Below are positions 1 to 11,400 of a stretch of 64,000 nt of DNA, one piece after another (the first letter of the stretch is position 1; the number at the start of each line of letters is the position of its first letter). The DNA is taken from NCBI GenBank assembly GCA_015350385.1, contig WNKI01000002.1, positions 3,568,457-3,632,456 of the forward strand, read 5' to 3'. The notes beneath the pieces were generated by a model. That model searched no databases and was not told where the DNA came from. It saw only the letters and a program-made list of their open reading frames with translations. The DNA is from Aculops lycopersici. Its lineage: Eukaryota; Arthropoda; Arachnida; Trombidiformes; Eriophyidae. The position numbers were made by a program, and so were the translations under genes.

Positions 1-635
1 CCAGTGGGAAATTCCCAATCGAGATCTAGTCCGTCAAAGTTACGCTCCCTAAGGAATTCCAATGCGCTAAAGATGAAAATTTGCCTGTTATATCTGTTGG
101 CCGACATTGTTTTGAATTTCTCTGTTCCAAAGGACCAGCCACCAACAGCAATGAGCACCTTTAAATTTGGATTTTGCAACTTCAAACTTGTCACTCGCTC
201 ATACAATCCCTTTTTGCCATCCTTCGATTCATCGCTACTATCAAATGGCGCCAGCTTGTTCTTCTTCAACCAACCGAAGGCCACAATAACGTGGGTACAC
301 AAATGGGGATCAATATCCTCAGGTGTGTACTTGCCCTCCTTTGGTCGATACTGAGACCAATTTGTGTAGTAGCAAACGAGGAGCTTGCCATTTTGTGAGC
401 CAGGAATTCCTGTTGCCGGACCAACGGCACTCGACGACGACGAAGAAGACGAGGACGTGCCCAGAATCGCAGGTGAGGTTGACGTCGCGAGCTGCTGGTT
501 GTGCTCTCGTGCCAAACTGCCACTTGTAAATTTGTTTCTACTCGAAAGCAACTTGTTTGGATTAATCACTTGCTGGCCAGTGGCGAGCAAAACTGAGAGT
601 AATAGCGTGCCGACCCCGAGTAGTGCACAGGCCAT
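1..635 (-). CDS. GH18 chitinase, N-terminal 211 residues (cut by window edge)
   Basis: Secreted glycoside hydrolase family 18 enzyme that would hydrolyse chitin in cuticle or gut lining. Read on the minus strand from an ATG at 635, the frame is open to the window edge and stops two bases into a codon. It begins with a hydrophobic signal peptide (MACALLGVGTLLLSVLLA). A Ser/Thr-rich linker of about 60 residues follows, then the GH18 start (LVCYYTNWSQYRP), the strand motif KVLIAVGGWSFG, and the catalytic motif DGLDLDWEFP. The catalytic Glu of DxxDxDxE is present just before the edge. The frame upstream of 635 stays open for a while without another ATG, so a longer N-terminus cannot be excluded. 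The rest of the barrel and any chitin-binding domain lie outside the window. No intron is seen in this part. Family call is firm; the chitinase group is not assigned. Confidence 0.93.
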   Translation of the reverse strand, partial: MACALLGVGTLLLSVLLATGQQVINPNKLLSSRNKFTSGSLAREHNQQLATSTSPAILGTSSSSSSSSSAVGPATGIPGSQNGKLLVCYYTNWSQYRPKEGKYTPEDIDPHLCTHVIVAFGWLKKNKLAPFDSSDESKDGKKGLYERVTSLKLQNPNLKVLIAVGGWSFGTEKFKTMSANRYNRQIFIFSALEFLRERNFDGLDLDWEFPT

Positions 636-3600
636 GGGCAACAGGTGCCCACTGAACCCTTTCGAGCTTGTGGATGGGCTTGCTGGCCGCTTAAGGTGGT
701 TGATGTGATGTGAGTAATGTTGTCTTTGTTGTTGTTGTATTAACTTGGTTGTTCTCTTGTCAACGTCAGTTGCTTTGTTGTGCTCTGAAACTAGATTAGA
801 ATTTTGTGCCTGTTGCGTTAATCGCTGTTCTTGTCGCTGTTGCCGCCAAAATGGCGACTCGAGCTCTCGAATCATTTTGATCTGCTTGTGTAGTTTACAA
901 ATTTCTGTAGCTTTTGTTGACTTGTTGCTCTTGTTGCTGTGTTATCATCTTATCAATACTTCCTTTCAATGGATTAGGGGGCTGGTATCTTATGTCAATA
1001 TTTAAAATAACTGATTAAATTTGCCCTCTAGTTCTGAGTTGTCTAATGTTACTTGTTGATTCAAGGCTTTCAATTTGAGACAATGACAAGACTAGTGAGA
1101 ATGATGATCTAATTTGCATGTTTCAATCGATACCATTATTAGTATTAGTACTATTGATTGACCACCTCGTGCTCACCAAGCTCTTATCTGTTGCTGCGAA
1201 AAGAGAACAACAATTAGACAAGAAGCTTAACTGCACGCCGCGACGGAGATTTGACAACAGGTGGTGGCGCCGGAAGCTCTCGCAGGTGCGTATGTGACTC
1301 GCTGGTTTGCCGGCTTTTGCGTATAGCAGGTAAACTGCCGCTACCAACACTGCTAATCCTGATGCCTAGCTAACTGTGACACTCACTTTCAGAACGCAAC
1401 TAACCTGCTTTCTTTCCCCTTGAGTCAAGCAACTTAATTTGATGCGCCAACTCGTTCACTCCAATGAGATCCAATCGTGGGACACTGCCACACAAACAAA
1501 CAAACAGTTAGATAAATAGATAGACAGAAACTTGTTCACTTGGCTTGGGTTGTCTTGTGGGTCTCGAAGCCGTCGATCGATTGTTGCCGTTATTATTATT
1601 ACTCTATCCTTATTACTCTTATTATCATTATTATTATTACTATTATCGGAGTTGCTTAGCTAACTCACTCTCTCGCTTGTTCTCTCAAGGAAACCTGCGC
1701 AGTATATTTTCCCCTCTTTTGCTTTAAGATACCGCAGTCGCAGCCGCCGCCGTCGTCGTTGTCCAACCAAACTTTTGGAATACAACAGCTACTCAAAGCT
1801 AGCTAGCCGCAAGCAACGGGACTCTCTCCCTCTCTTTCTCTCTCTAACTCTCTGTCGCTTTCTCTGTCTTCGCCCGACTTGACCGGCTAGCTGGCCGCTA
1901 AAGTCGATGGCTGCTCTTCTTTCCCTCTACCTAAATCTCTGTCTCTGTCTCCGTTTCTACTTCTCCTTCTACTTCTCTCTATCTTCAAATGCTCCTTTCT
2001 CTAACTTTGGCCATCCAACTCACTCTCTCAAGCTTCCTCAAACTTCGACTCAAATTCTCGGTGTATGTGAGTGTGTGCCACTTGCTGCCACCAGTTGATG
2101 CTGCCACCAGTTGATGCCGCTGCTACCGCTTCTGCTAAAGTTGGATCCAATCCATCTATCTGCGTATCTTGGCGCACGGAGTGGCGGTTGTATTCAGCAA
2201 CCAACCAGTGAAACCTACGAGGACTCTTATCTATCTTGGCGTCCAAGTTAACCTGGCGCAATGGAGCCGACAAGGGGAGGCTAAAGCAACGGCCACTCAA
2301 CATTTAAGATGGAAAACGCAAGCGCAAACTCAATCCAAGTTTAAGTTGAAACCGACTGTCAATCTTTATATCTCCCTCTCCCTCCCTCTCTCTCTCTCTT
2401 TCTCTCACACACTCATTTATTTACTAACTTGCTCACTAACTCTGGGTTGTGACTGCGCGCAACCGATACGATCTATTCGCCTCCGGAGTTGGAAGCCAGG
2501 GCCAAGCTCCACTTTATACGCAAGTGAAGTTATTGATACCATTTGGCAGGCGCGCAACCGGCTCAATTTGGTATGTATATGTGCAAGTTGTGTTGCTTGC
2601 GTTGGTGTTTTCCCCAGTGCCGAGCTAGAAAAGTGAGAATGGCGCAACGAGCCAGCAAGCCAACCAACCAACCAACCAACCAGTCATTCAGTCAGTCAGC
2701 TAGCTAGTTAGTCTCAGGCTGCAAGCCAATCGAAAGCTCACCCACTTTTGCCTCTATCCCTCGTTTCAGTCGTTCTACCTGAAATTTTTGCCTCCATCTC
2801 GGCAACAGTCGTCGTCGCTGTCGCGGTCGCCGTCGTGATGTAGAATTCAAGATGCTCTTGCAGGTGAGCAACGCTCACACGCTCCTTAGATGACTCGACG
2901 TTGTTTCCCGGTGCGCCTGCCAGTTTATTTGAGTCCATCCGCTGTTTTGGCCCCGAAAGCTCGCTAACTGTGCAATGCACATAACGTACTTGAACGTCGG
3001 AGCAACAGGTGAGCTCTCGCTTCGGTTTTGGCAACTTGCGTGAAGCTGCGTCTAGTCCTAACTAAGCAGCAAAGAAGAATAGTCTCGTCTGGTCCACTGG
3101 TTCTGTAGCTTCGTTTCCATCTAAAGAACTCCAAACCTGTGGACTCATTCCCGTAGCCCCGCAAGCTTCAGTTAGTCTGCAGATGACGGCAAGACCAAAA
3201 CTCAAATCCGATTGCTTGTCGTTCAGTCTCTTGTCCTCCTCCTCCTCGGCGAAACTTCTTCGCCGTTATCTTGGTAGGTTCGTTGCATTGCAAAGCAGCC
3301 ACTGCCACTTGTTGTTGCTGCTCTTAGGGCTACCTGTAACCTGCTGCCAAGAGTCGCCGGTCGACCTAATTTCATCCTACACCACCACAATCGCTCGGCT
3401 CATACATCATCGTCTACTTAGCGCAGCAACAAAAGCGGTAGTAGTAGGCTGTTGTTGAAGTGCGATTGCGGTGAAAACATCAAGCGGCAACAACGGCGAG
3501 CCGCCTCTAATTTCATCGCTCCTCCCGTTGCTCGTCTCTTTATAAAACTTATCCCCTCACTAGCCATCTCTCTCATCCTCTTGTTCTTGTTCTACCCCAT

Positions 3601-3842
3601 GTCTGGATATATAACGGCATTCGTGACGACAACAAATGCAAGTGGTTAGAGTTTTATCAAGGAACACGTTCGACGAAGAATCGAACACCACAAAACCTTG
3701 GAAATGCTATGAGAGTATGACGCGAAGAGCAAATGTTGCACATGTTGATATTGTGGAGTGAATATTAATTGTGCGAATGATTATATTCTAAGACTTGACT
3801 GCATGGTAGTGGTAGAAACAAAAAATATTTAGACTAGTTTAT
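636..3842. other. Gene-free interval between chitinase and Tpi
   Basis: No reading frame here has domain-like content. The interval holds simple sequence: TAT/TTA triplets near 1590-1650, CT-rich runs near 1830-1980 and 2370-2410, and CCAA repeats near 2660-2690. There is a tandem duplication of a 15-16 base unit near 2085-2117. Two copies of CAACARGTGG occur at 1255 and 3305. It probably contains the 5' region of the minus-strand chitinase. Confidence 0.5.
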
Positions 3843-4604
3843 CTATTCAGATTGGCAGTTACAAATTTTGACAAAGTCCGGCTTTAGACTTGCGCCTCCC
3901 ACTAAAAATCCATCGATGTCGTTTTGTTTGATGAGCTCCTTGCAGTTATCACCAGTAACGGAGCCTCCATAGATGATCCGTGTAGATTGCGCGGTTGCAG
4001 CATCAACCTTAGCGGCTAGCCAGGCTCTCAATTTAGCATGAACCTCCTGGGCTTGCTCTTTGGTGGCCACTTTACCGGTTCCAATGGCCCAAACTGGTTC
4101 ATAGGCAATAACGACATCCTTCCATTGTGCTCCTTTGATAGACTGGGCAATAGCGCCTAGCTGACGCTCTACAACCTCAAAGGTCTTGCCCGCCTCACGC
4201 TCCTGAAGGGTCTCACCAATACAAGCAATGACCTTTAGCGAGCTAGCTAATGCGGCGGCAACCTTCTCGCTAACAAGCTGATCAGACTCGTGAAATATGG
4301 CTCTACGTTCCGAGTGACCCAGGATCACCCATTTCAATCCGAGATCAGCAATCATGGCAGGGCTGATCTCACCTGTGAATGCACCCGAATTAACCTTGTA
4401 GCAATTCTGAGCCGCCACATGCATGAAAGTTGGAAGTGATTTTTGAGTGTGTTCCAGGTATATGGCTGGACAACCAATAACAATATCCGAGTCCATCGCC
4501 GTCTGATTGTATTTGGCATCCTTGAGCGCCTTACCCATTTCCACAATCTTCGCCTTAGAGCCGTTCATCTTCCAATTACCACCAAAGAAAGCTTTTCTAC
4601 CCAT
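3843..4604 (-). CDS. Tpi: Triosephosphate isomerase
   Basis: Cytosolic glycolytic enzyme interconverting dihydroxyacetone phosphate and glyceraldehyde 3-phosphate. The 253-residue protein is the family's normal length and is encoded in one exon. Visible motifs are NWKMNG near residue 11 (catalytic Lys), ILGHSERR near 95 (catalytic His), AYEPVWAIGTGK near 165 (catalytic Glu and mobile loop 6), and YGGSVTGDN plus FLVGGASL near the C-terminus (phosphate binding). The ATG at 4604 gives the expected N-terminus MGRKAFFGGNWK. All key residues are intact. No AATAAA was found close behind the stop. Confidence 0.98.
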   Translation of the reverse strand: MGRKAFFGGNWKMNGSKAKIVEMGKALKDAKYNQTAMDSDIVIGCPAIYLEHTQKSLPTFMHVAAQNCYKVNSGAFTGEISPAMIADLGLKWVILGHSERRAIFHESDQLVSEKVAAALASSLKVIACIGETLQEREAGKTFEVVERQLGAIAQSIKGAQWKDVVIAYEPVWAIGTGKVATKEQAQEVHAKLRAWLAAKVDAATAQSTRIIYGGSVTGDNCKELIKQNDIDGFLVGGASLKPDFVKICNCQSE

Positions 4605-5648
4605 GATTACGATAAAACCTTGTAAATATTTTCAATCGGTGTAACGTAGTTTTGTATTTGTTAGGTTGATATGCTGGTTGCTCAATGAATCAGTCCACTT
4701 ATAGTAGCAAAAGGGATGACTTAGAAAGCGCTAGGGAACAGAATAGAACTGTTGTGGTCGTATAGGGAGATGGAGATAATAAAAGTGATAGTACCGTAGT
4801 GTGTAATATGATTAGACAAACACTCAAGTTGATGAGAGAAACGTCGTCTGCAATCGACTGATTATTACGGCAATTGTATTGGATCTAGAGGTAATATATT
4901 GTGAAGATGTGATTTATTGTACTGGTATTGATGACTTGTAACAACAAGATTATTACGCCCGATAAGTCGAGGAGGTATGCGTAATCTAAGTTTTAATTTT
5001 TGCAACTACTGTGTTAAAACAACAGTGATTGCAAATTATAAGGCGCTCGCATGCACGTCAAAGGACAAAAGAGAGAGAGAGAGAGAGAGTGGTAGTCAGG
5101 CTGGCAGCCAGGCGGGCGGCAGGCGTTGGCTTTGCATCAGAAGCAGCAAACATAAACAGACATCGGAAACTCCGCACAGCTAGGATACAAGTCTCCGAGT
5201 CAAATCCTATGGACAAAACGCGTATGACTCATGCAATTTGGCTTGACGAGAGGTGAGCTGCTACTTCTGCTGCTGTTGCCGCTACCAAGCGAATGAGAGA
5301 TGCAATTTTCTCTGACTTCATATGTTTCCATTGTTGAAATTGTTATTTATAATTACGTGCTAAATTCATTCATCTAATATGATGAACTTCTCACGAAAAA
5401 CAATGCAATTACCAATTTGCAACTGTAAATTATTTGTTAAACAGCATGAATAATCCTATTAGATTTCCAAGAACCTCTAAAAATATCTCAATTTCTAAAC
5501 CTACAACACCATCAAGTTTGTTGTTGTTCCTCAAAACTTGCTCTTATTGTTGCTCCTCTTGCTCCTCTAGTTCGTTATCTCATTTCAAACGAACTCGAAG
5601 ACTAAGACTAAAACGAGCAACTAGTAATAGTGGTTATATGCCACTAAG
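4605..5648. other. Intergenic region between divergent Tpi and orphan gene
   Basis: AT-rich spacer between Tpi (-) and the coiled-coil gene (+), which start back to back, so promoters of both probably lie here. It contains a short GA run near 5070-5090. No additional gene is supported. Confidence 0.5.
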
Positions 5649-7157
5649 ATGAGCCAGGGATGCAATTTCATCAACAGTTTGATGTCCGCGTCGCGACGCC
5701 GAGCTTCATCAGTAACACCAAGTGACAAGACTACATCGGCAACCGTTAATGGTAGCACTGCCAGCTCATCATCGAGCTCTTCGGCCACAAATATTGATAG
5801 ATCTAAGATTAATTCAGGGAAAAATAAGACAACCAACGTTAGTGAGGGTAAGACAGTGGAGATCGTTCTATTGCGCCCAGCAATAGGACGTCGAGCATCA
5901 AGTTCAAATGATATCCCCGATAGTATAATTACAGACAATAATCACCTAACAATAGGCGCATCCACGGAGACTATTTGCCCAGATGACGCAACTCAAACAG
6001 GTAACAAGCCAACTGCTGTTCCTAGCAAACATGTTGAGGGAACTCCAATTCATCATAGTCCATTGCAGGTAGACATTGATAGTCCCCTTGATGGTGGTAA
6101 CGAGGCTATCTTCCAAGAGCTTGGCTACGCCGAGGAGGCAACGGAGTTTTACGAGTTCCACGAGGAGGACTTTTGCCGCGAGCTCGAGAGTGAAATTGAG
6201 GAATGGGAGAGAAAAGTCGACGAGCTTGAGAGGCGACGATTTCGCGACGATGTTCCAAGGACTCTCGTTGAAAGTATTGTGTCACAAAAGAGGGAATTGC
6301 GAAAACTCGAACATGAACTCTATATCCGTCAGCTGGATTCGGAGAACTCAGACGAACTAAGTGAAAATGCATCATATCTAACAAGTCCTATGGCTGAAGA
6401 GGTGGCCATGATTCCGGATTCGTCGCCGGAGAACCATTCACAATATTATCCTCACCACCAACATGCGCACCTGCAATATCAATACCAGCTCCAACAACCA
6501 CATTACACTCAAGACTCACCAACTTCAGATAATCATGCAATGAACCAAGAATTATACGAGAGCAACCACCACCATCATCATCACAAAAACCAACAAATCT
6601 ACTTGTTACGCGACGAGGAAACAGAGCAACGCTTGGTGGCCAGCAAGTTTGGATCAAATATTAAGCCAGGCCAAGAGAATACAGCTGACATCTTGGAGGC
6701 AATCCCTCCAACTGGATCCTTACAATACAAACAGTACTTAGCCCGGGCGTCTAGCGGAACTGACTCCAGCGAGTATGGTCGCTTGCCATCATTTGAGCAC
6801 CATACCCACCAGCTGCCGCCTCTGTCTTCGGCTCGCCACAGTCCACAACTCCACCATAACCAAAATCAACGAAGTCCTAGGCACAACAGTCGTCATAGAC
6901 AACACCAACACCAAGCGGATCAAATCTATGTTCAGCTCTCCCGATCGCCACTAAGTTCGCCTAGACCACCAAGGGAAACTTCCGGCCAGAATGAAAACAA
7001 CCGATCGCAGCCGGCAAGTGGTGGCGAGAGGAAAGTTTCAACAGGAAATCGAGTATCGCCAGTGAGACCCAACCATTTCAAGGACGAGTTTTGGCCACCA
7101 AATAGGGTGTTCGGTCAGGACTCTAGCTCGACAGCCAGTAGTAGCAGTCCACATTGA
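5649..7157 (+). CDS. Orphan protein with acidic coiled coil and disordered flanks
   Basis: Single-exon 502-residue protein that I do not recognise. Residues about 1-65 are Ser/Thr-rich and basic. Residues about 152-230 form a strongly charged helical block rich in E, R and L with heptad-like spacing (from EAIFQELGYAEEATEFYEFH through the YIRQLD region), a likely coiled coil. The remainder is His/Gln/Ser-rich and probably disordered, with a run of six histidines near residue 285 and SP-rich segments toward the C-terminus. There is no signal peptide or membrane segment, so it is presumably intracellular, perhaps a scaffold. An AATAAA signal lies at 7273-7278. The ATG at 5649 is the first in frame, and length and composition support a real gene. 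Confidence 0.75.
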   Translation: MSQGCNFINSLMSASRRRASSVTPSDKTTSATVNGSTASSSSSSSATNIDRSKINSGKNKTTNVSEGKTVEIVLLRPAIGRRASSSNDIPDSIITDNNHLTIGASTETICPDDATQTGNKPTAVPSKHVEGTPIHHSPLQVDIDSPLDGGNEAIFQELGYAEEATEFYEFHEEDFCRELESEIEEWERKVDELERRRFRDDVPRTLVESIVSQKRELRKLEHELYIRQLDSENSDELSENASYLTSPMAEEVAMIPDSSPENHSQYYPHHQHAHLQYQYQLQQPHYTQDSPTSDNHAMNQELYESNHHHHHHKNQQIYLLRDEETEQRLVASKFGSNIKPGQENTADILEAIPPTGSLQYKQYLARASSGTDSSEYGRLPSFEHHTHQLPPLSSARHSPQLHHNQNQRSPRHNSRHRQHQHQADQIYVQLSRSPLSSPRPPRETSGQNENNRSQPASGGERKVSTGNRVSPVRPNHFKDEFWPPNRVFGQDSSSTASSSSPH

Positions 7158-7272
7158 TCAGCAATATATAGATTTTTCAGGGATGTTGTCAAGTGCAATA
7201 CAATGCAATACTTTATCCCAATAATAGTGCAATAGTTTGTAAAGAAAAATGTTGTTTATGGGTCACTATTTA

Positions 7273-7278
7273 AATAAA
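7273..7278 (+). terminator. Polyadenylation signal of orphan coiled-coil gene
   Basis: AATAAA about 115 nt after the stop codon at 7157, in the expected position for 3' end formation. Confidence 0.55.
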
Positions 7279-7474
7279 AACAAATATACCACTGAAAGTT
7301 GAGTTGTTTGTGTCCTAAGTATTTCCAACTATTTCCATGTTCAAGAGATTGAGTATCAAAATTTCCATGTTCAGGTGAATGAATATAGTAGAATACAAAG
7401 GGAGGGCAAATGTAGAAAGAAAAACAACAACGTGGAAAACAAGTAGCTTTCAAGTTTCATCCCAGTTTTAGATT

Positions 7475-7480
7475 TTTATT
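7475..7480 (-). terminator. Polyadenylation signal of ferritin gene
   Basis: TTTATT on the plus strand reads AATAAA on the minus strand, about 110 nt beyond the ferritin stop. It lies about 200 nt from the signal of the convergent neighbour, so the two 3' UTRs need not overlap. Confidence 0.55.
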
Positions 7481-7556
7481 GAATCATCGTTGTGATGGTT
7501 CTGTCTATCTTGTAATAGCGTGCAGTGATTGCACATACATACGTAGTCGGCTAAGT

Positions 7557-7579
7557 ATCATATAAGGACCTTATATGAT
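7557..7579. repeat. Near-perfect palindrome in ferritin 3' UTR
   Basis: Two 11-base arms (ATCATATAAGG and its exact complement) flank one central base, starting 9 nt beyond the ferritin stop codon. No function is assigned. Confidence 0.6.
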
Positions 7580-7587
7580 AGATCATC

Positions 7588-8112
7588 TCAGTCATCGGAG
7601 TCGCCGAGGGTCAGCTTGTCGAATTGGAATTCACCCAGACCAGAGCCGACGCGTTTCAAATTGGTCACGTAGCCACCAAGCTCCCTGATAGCCTTCACCT
7701 GTTCATCTAGGAAGTGCTCTTCAATGAAGTCGGTTAAGTGAGGGTCGTTGTGGGTCGAGGCGAGGGCATGCAATTTGAGCAAGCTCTCGTTGACATCGCG
7801 CTCAAGTTGTAGAGCAACCTGGATCGCTTCCAATCCCGAGTTGAAGTTGTATCTTGCCGGCTCCTTAATTGGCGACAACTTGATGTTACCCCCGCGATTG
7901 TTCAAGTACTTCATCAACTTTTGAGCGTGCTCGCGCTCCTCGTCGGAGTTTTTGAGGAAAAACTTGTGAAAACCCTTGAGGTCTACATCCTGGCGATCAA
8001 ATTGGTAGGCCAACGCCAGGTAGACATAGCTGGCGTGCAACTCCATGTTGATTTGCCGATTGATTGCATCCTCGCTCTCCTGGTGAAAGTTTTGACGAAT
8101 GTCGAGCGACAT
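7588..8112 (-). CDS. Ferritin heavy-chain-like subunit, cytosolic
   Basis: Iron-storage subunit of the 24-mer cage, oxidising Fe(II) at the ferroxidase centre. The 174-residue, single-exon protein matches the four-helix ferritin fold from IRQNFHQESEDAINRQINME to the C-terminus. Ferroxidase residues are visible in NMELHASYVYLALAYQFDR (Glu, Tyr) and in DEEREHAQKLMKYLNNRGG (the E..H pair), with further Glu and Gln in the third and fourth helices. There is no signal peptide, unlike the secreted ferritins of many insects, so it is probably cytosolic. Translation is probably controlled by iron through the iron-responsive element upstream at 8261-8292. A TATAAATA box sits further upstream at 8471-8478. 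Confidence 0.97.
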   Translation of the reverse strand: MSLDIRQNFHQESEDAINRQINMELHASYVYLALAYQFDRQDVDLKGFHKFFLKNSDEEREHAQKLMKYLNNRGGNIKLSPIKEPARYNFNSGLEAIQVALQLERDVNESLLKLHALASTHNDPHLTDFIEEHFLDEQVKAIRELGGYVTNLKRVGSGLGEFQFDKLTLGDSDD

Positions 8113-8260
8113 GATGATTGTTGATTCTAATGTCCGATTGTGTTTTATCTAGACCAAGAGAAACGTTAACAAGTGTAGTTTTTTTCTCTCCTTTTCCTCT
8201 AATTAATTAATAATTGATGATGAATCCGGTGTCTTCTCCAACAGAAAGACCTTGTGACTT

Positions 8261-8292
8261 GGAACGATTCAAACACTGTTGAAGTCGAGTCC
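8261..8292 (-). promoter_or_regulatory. Iron-responsive element (IRE) in ferritin 5' UTR
   Basis: Read on the minus strand, a CAGTGT hexaloop (8278-8273) is closed by a perfect five-pair upper stem (TTCAA with TTGAA). A single unpaired C (plus-strand G at 8284) follows at the canonical bulge position, then a lower stem of CGA/TCG and GGA/TCC. This is the textbook IRE consensus that iron regulatory protein binds to block ferritin translation when iron is low. It lies about 150 nt before the start codon. Confidence 0.9.
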
Positions 8293-8470
8293 AATGATGT
8301 GGATGATTTCTTTAATTCAAGTAATGGTGTGGGTGTTTCCGCTTCTGCTGACCTATGGTCGAGTTGAATGGTTGCGTCAGTTTGAGGTTACTAATTATTA
8401 GTAGTATTTATATGTATGTGGTCAAGTTGACAACTGTGACAAATACATTCAGACCAACTTGTCACTTGCC

Positions 8471-8478
8471 TATTTATA
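8471..8478 (-). promoter_or_regulatory. Candidate TATA box of ferritin gene
   Basis: TATAAATA on the minus strand in the ferritin upstream region. It would place transcription start near 8445, putting the IRE more than 150 nt from the cap, farther than is usual. A nearer TATA-less start is equally possible. Confidence 0.3.
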
Positions 8479-11400
8479 CTTTCCCTCTTTGCCTTGCTCC
8501 GCTTGTGCATTCAAATGCACAGCGGCCTACAATATTAGAGGTTTGCCTCGAAATGTGTTTACACTTTTGTGGCCGCATTTCTGCCTTTCACTTGCACTGA
8601 AATTCCATTGTGGCATCTTCTAGATGGTCGCTCTAGCGTTGGGCTGGCTACCACTGCGTCGTCACCACCGCCGCCGCCTTCGTTGGCAGTCCTGGTGACC
8701 AGTGTGCGCGTGTCGCCATGGCGTTATAGCGCCATAACGACTCACACCACTCTGTGTGCTTGTGCTTCGGATTTTTGCATTCTACGCGTAGCAATGAGGA
8801 AAATCCATGGCTCTCCTTTGAACTGTACGGCATACGGACAAACAGACAGGAAAAGTCCATAGAGCACATAGAGCTAGGCAAACGGTCTTGGCGTGCAAAT
8901 GTTTCCACGCTTGTTGCGTCTTGACAAAGTTGGTTGTTCTATACTGAGAGAGGGAGCAAAAATTAATTAATTTTCTCTCCAGTGTCTTGTTGAGTTGTCA
9001 TCTCAAGTGGCAAATGGCTCTCCAATTTCACCTAATCATTTCACCCTTTCCTCGAGCCAATCGAATCATCCAACTCAATCTATTCTTCGAGTCTATGATA
9101 GTACAGTATCATGTGATCGATAGCCTATTAATACTAGTAGTAAGAGTGATGATACCACGCAAAACTTCGCCCAACATCAAGCGAGTGGCCATCAGATAGG
9201 AGGGTTATAAGCTCATATGGTTTATGAATCAGCTAGGCCAGTGGAGAGATTTGTTGTTATTGTTGTTTCTGTTGCTTTCGTTACTTTCTCGTGCATTACG
9301 ACCACCAGACTAACATGTGGCTAAATAGAGAAATGCAAACAACTTAGATTTTACCTATGAACTCAAATACACCAACCAGTCAGTTATTCAATCAATTGAT
9401 ATCAATAACACAGACAAATAAACGATACCAACTAATTGACTTGGATTGCCATCAGCTGATCTCCGTGAGATTGAATCATCATCAGCAAACCTATTGGCTG
9501 GCAATCTTTTGTTGCTGCTCATCTTATATCTCGACCTTTTGCCACCAGATTGACTCTCCGCCTCTTCTTCGTTTAGCCAAGTGGTTCTGCTGAACCAACA
9601 GTGGAATGACGCCGGTCGCCGAGCTTGCTCGCTAGCTGGTTAGATAGTGGTTGGTTTTAGCTCTTAAATGCTGCCACTAGCGCCACTGCTACTGCTCGTC
9701 AGACAAACCGACTGACGTGTTTATTGCCCGCCGCTGCTCGCTAGAAATTAGATAATCTCGACCATTAGATTAGACACTAACTTGAAATAGTCGAGTCAAG
9801 TTGAGTCTAATTGAGTTTAGTTGAGTTTAGTTTGGTTGACTTGGATTGAGTACAATGTCGATGGGAGCTGGAAAAGAGCATGGACGTCGAGATAACTTGA
9901 AGCTTTTTTCACTTTATTCCATGGGATGCCCACTGACAAGAGCGCAAGTGGAGCGCATGACTCATATGACGTGTGTTAATCTGTTTATCTTTCTCAGAAT
10001 TTGCATCAGCGACTCGGATGCCGGCGAGTTTTGCCGACGCCACTCCAGGTCCTGCGAATCAGTCAGCAAGTTAACGGGCCGCTATCATGAGTTAGTTTCC
10101 CATGGAGTTCCTTTGGAGGAGAGAAACAGAAGGAATCGCAAATTGGAACCTCGAAATCCAATTTCCATTTCCAGCCGGCGAAGGGTTGAGCCATCAGAAA
10201 CAGAAGAAGTCTGTCCGTTGCCATCTTCCACCTTGCATTAGCGCTACCTTTACCCACAATTGCTAGCTACGTCTGCTTCCTAGAAAGACCGCTACAATCA
10301 CCGCTACGGCCACCGCCTGCCCTCCTAGACAACACACTAGACGAGCCAAACAGTGGCGAAAGAAAACGACGGCACTGGCATCGAATCAAGCCAATCCTCA
10401 GGTGGCTGCTGCTACTCCTCATTCAAGTTAGCTCACAAATGCGCGGCTACTCACATTGTGACTCACGCGCGCCGCTCGCTGTCTAGCCGGACGAGGCGAC
10501 AGGTGAACTTGACCCTGTGGCCGCTTGTTGTTGTTTTTTCTGTCATGCCACAATTTCAAAGGAAATTCTCTCTCACTCGTCCAGTATCATCGGCTTCGCC
10601 TTTAGAATCGACCAAGAAACAGACATGAGCAGTAACAACAGCACCAACAGAGACCAGTTTTTCATTCTCTCCGGTAATTCTTTTTCACAAAAAGAGAGAA
10701 CTCCGCAAACACTTGTTGCCTCGCTCGCCGTGAGTGCAAATGATGTGCCACCTCCATTCAGCCTCCACTCGCTTCCGCTGTGTGTCTCATTGTGCGCAGC
10801 AGCAACAGCAGCAGCAAGTTGCCGCCGCGTTCTCGTTAGCCATTCAGGTAGAGGAATGGTGGGAGCAGCAGTAGTAGCAAGGGGAGGAAGTTGGATTAAT
10901 CGATGATGGGATTCGCCTAGTGGCCTGCGCAAAGGTTGGCCTTGTTGTTGTTGTTGTTGAGTCCACTTTTAAATCAAGTGCCATTTAATGCCCATTCCGA
11001 TGCCAATTTGATGTCGTCCTCGTAAATCTTGTCGTCCTCCACGAATACCAATATACTTGTGTACCTATTGCCGGCTCAGTCGGTATGTGTGTTTGTGTGC
11101 TAACCGGAACCACTGCCACCAAGTTTGACGGTCGAAAGGACAAACGAAACAAAAAGGAAAGAGAGGAAAAGAAAGAGGTTTACTGTTGAAGGCGCGCCCA
11201 AACTACTTACTGCTGCGGCGGCGGCGGCATGCACAATGATTCAATTTGAGCCTCCAACTGGGTGAATCTGCCTTCGTTTGTTGGATTTAGCGGAATTCAA
11301 ATAGAGAGGCGCAGCACAGAGTTGGCTGTACAACAGGTGGCCAAGATGCGACAGGTAGAAGAGTTGCGCAATGGTCATGGATGGCCAAGTTCAGCGTCGC

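Noticed and set aside
3540..3649. TATAAAA box followed by a short plus-strand frame
   Set aside because: The frame is 17 codons from its ATG and runs antisense toward Tpi; no gene can be supported.
9846..10241. 131-residue plus-strand frame
   Set aside because: Starts at TTG, has no domain or signal features, and lies in a repeat-prone intergenic region.
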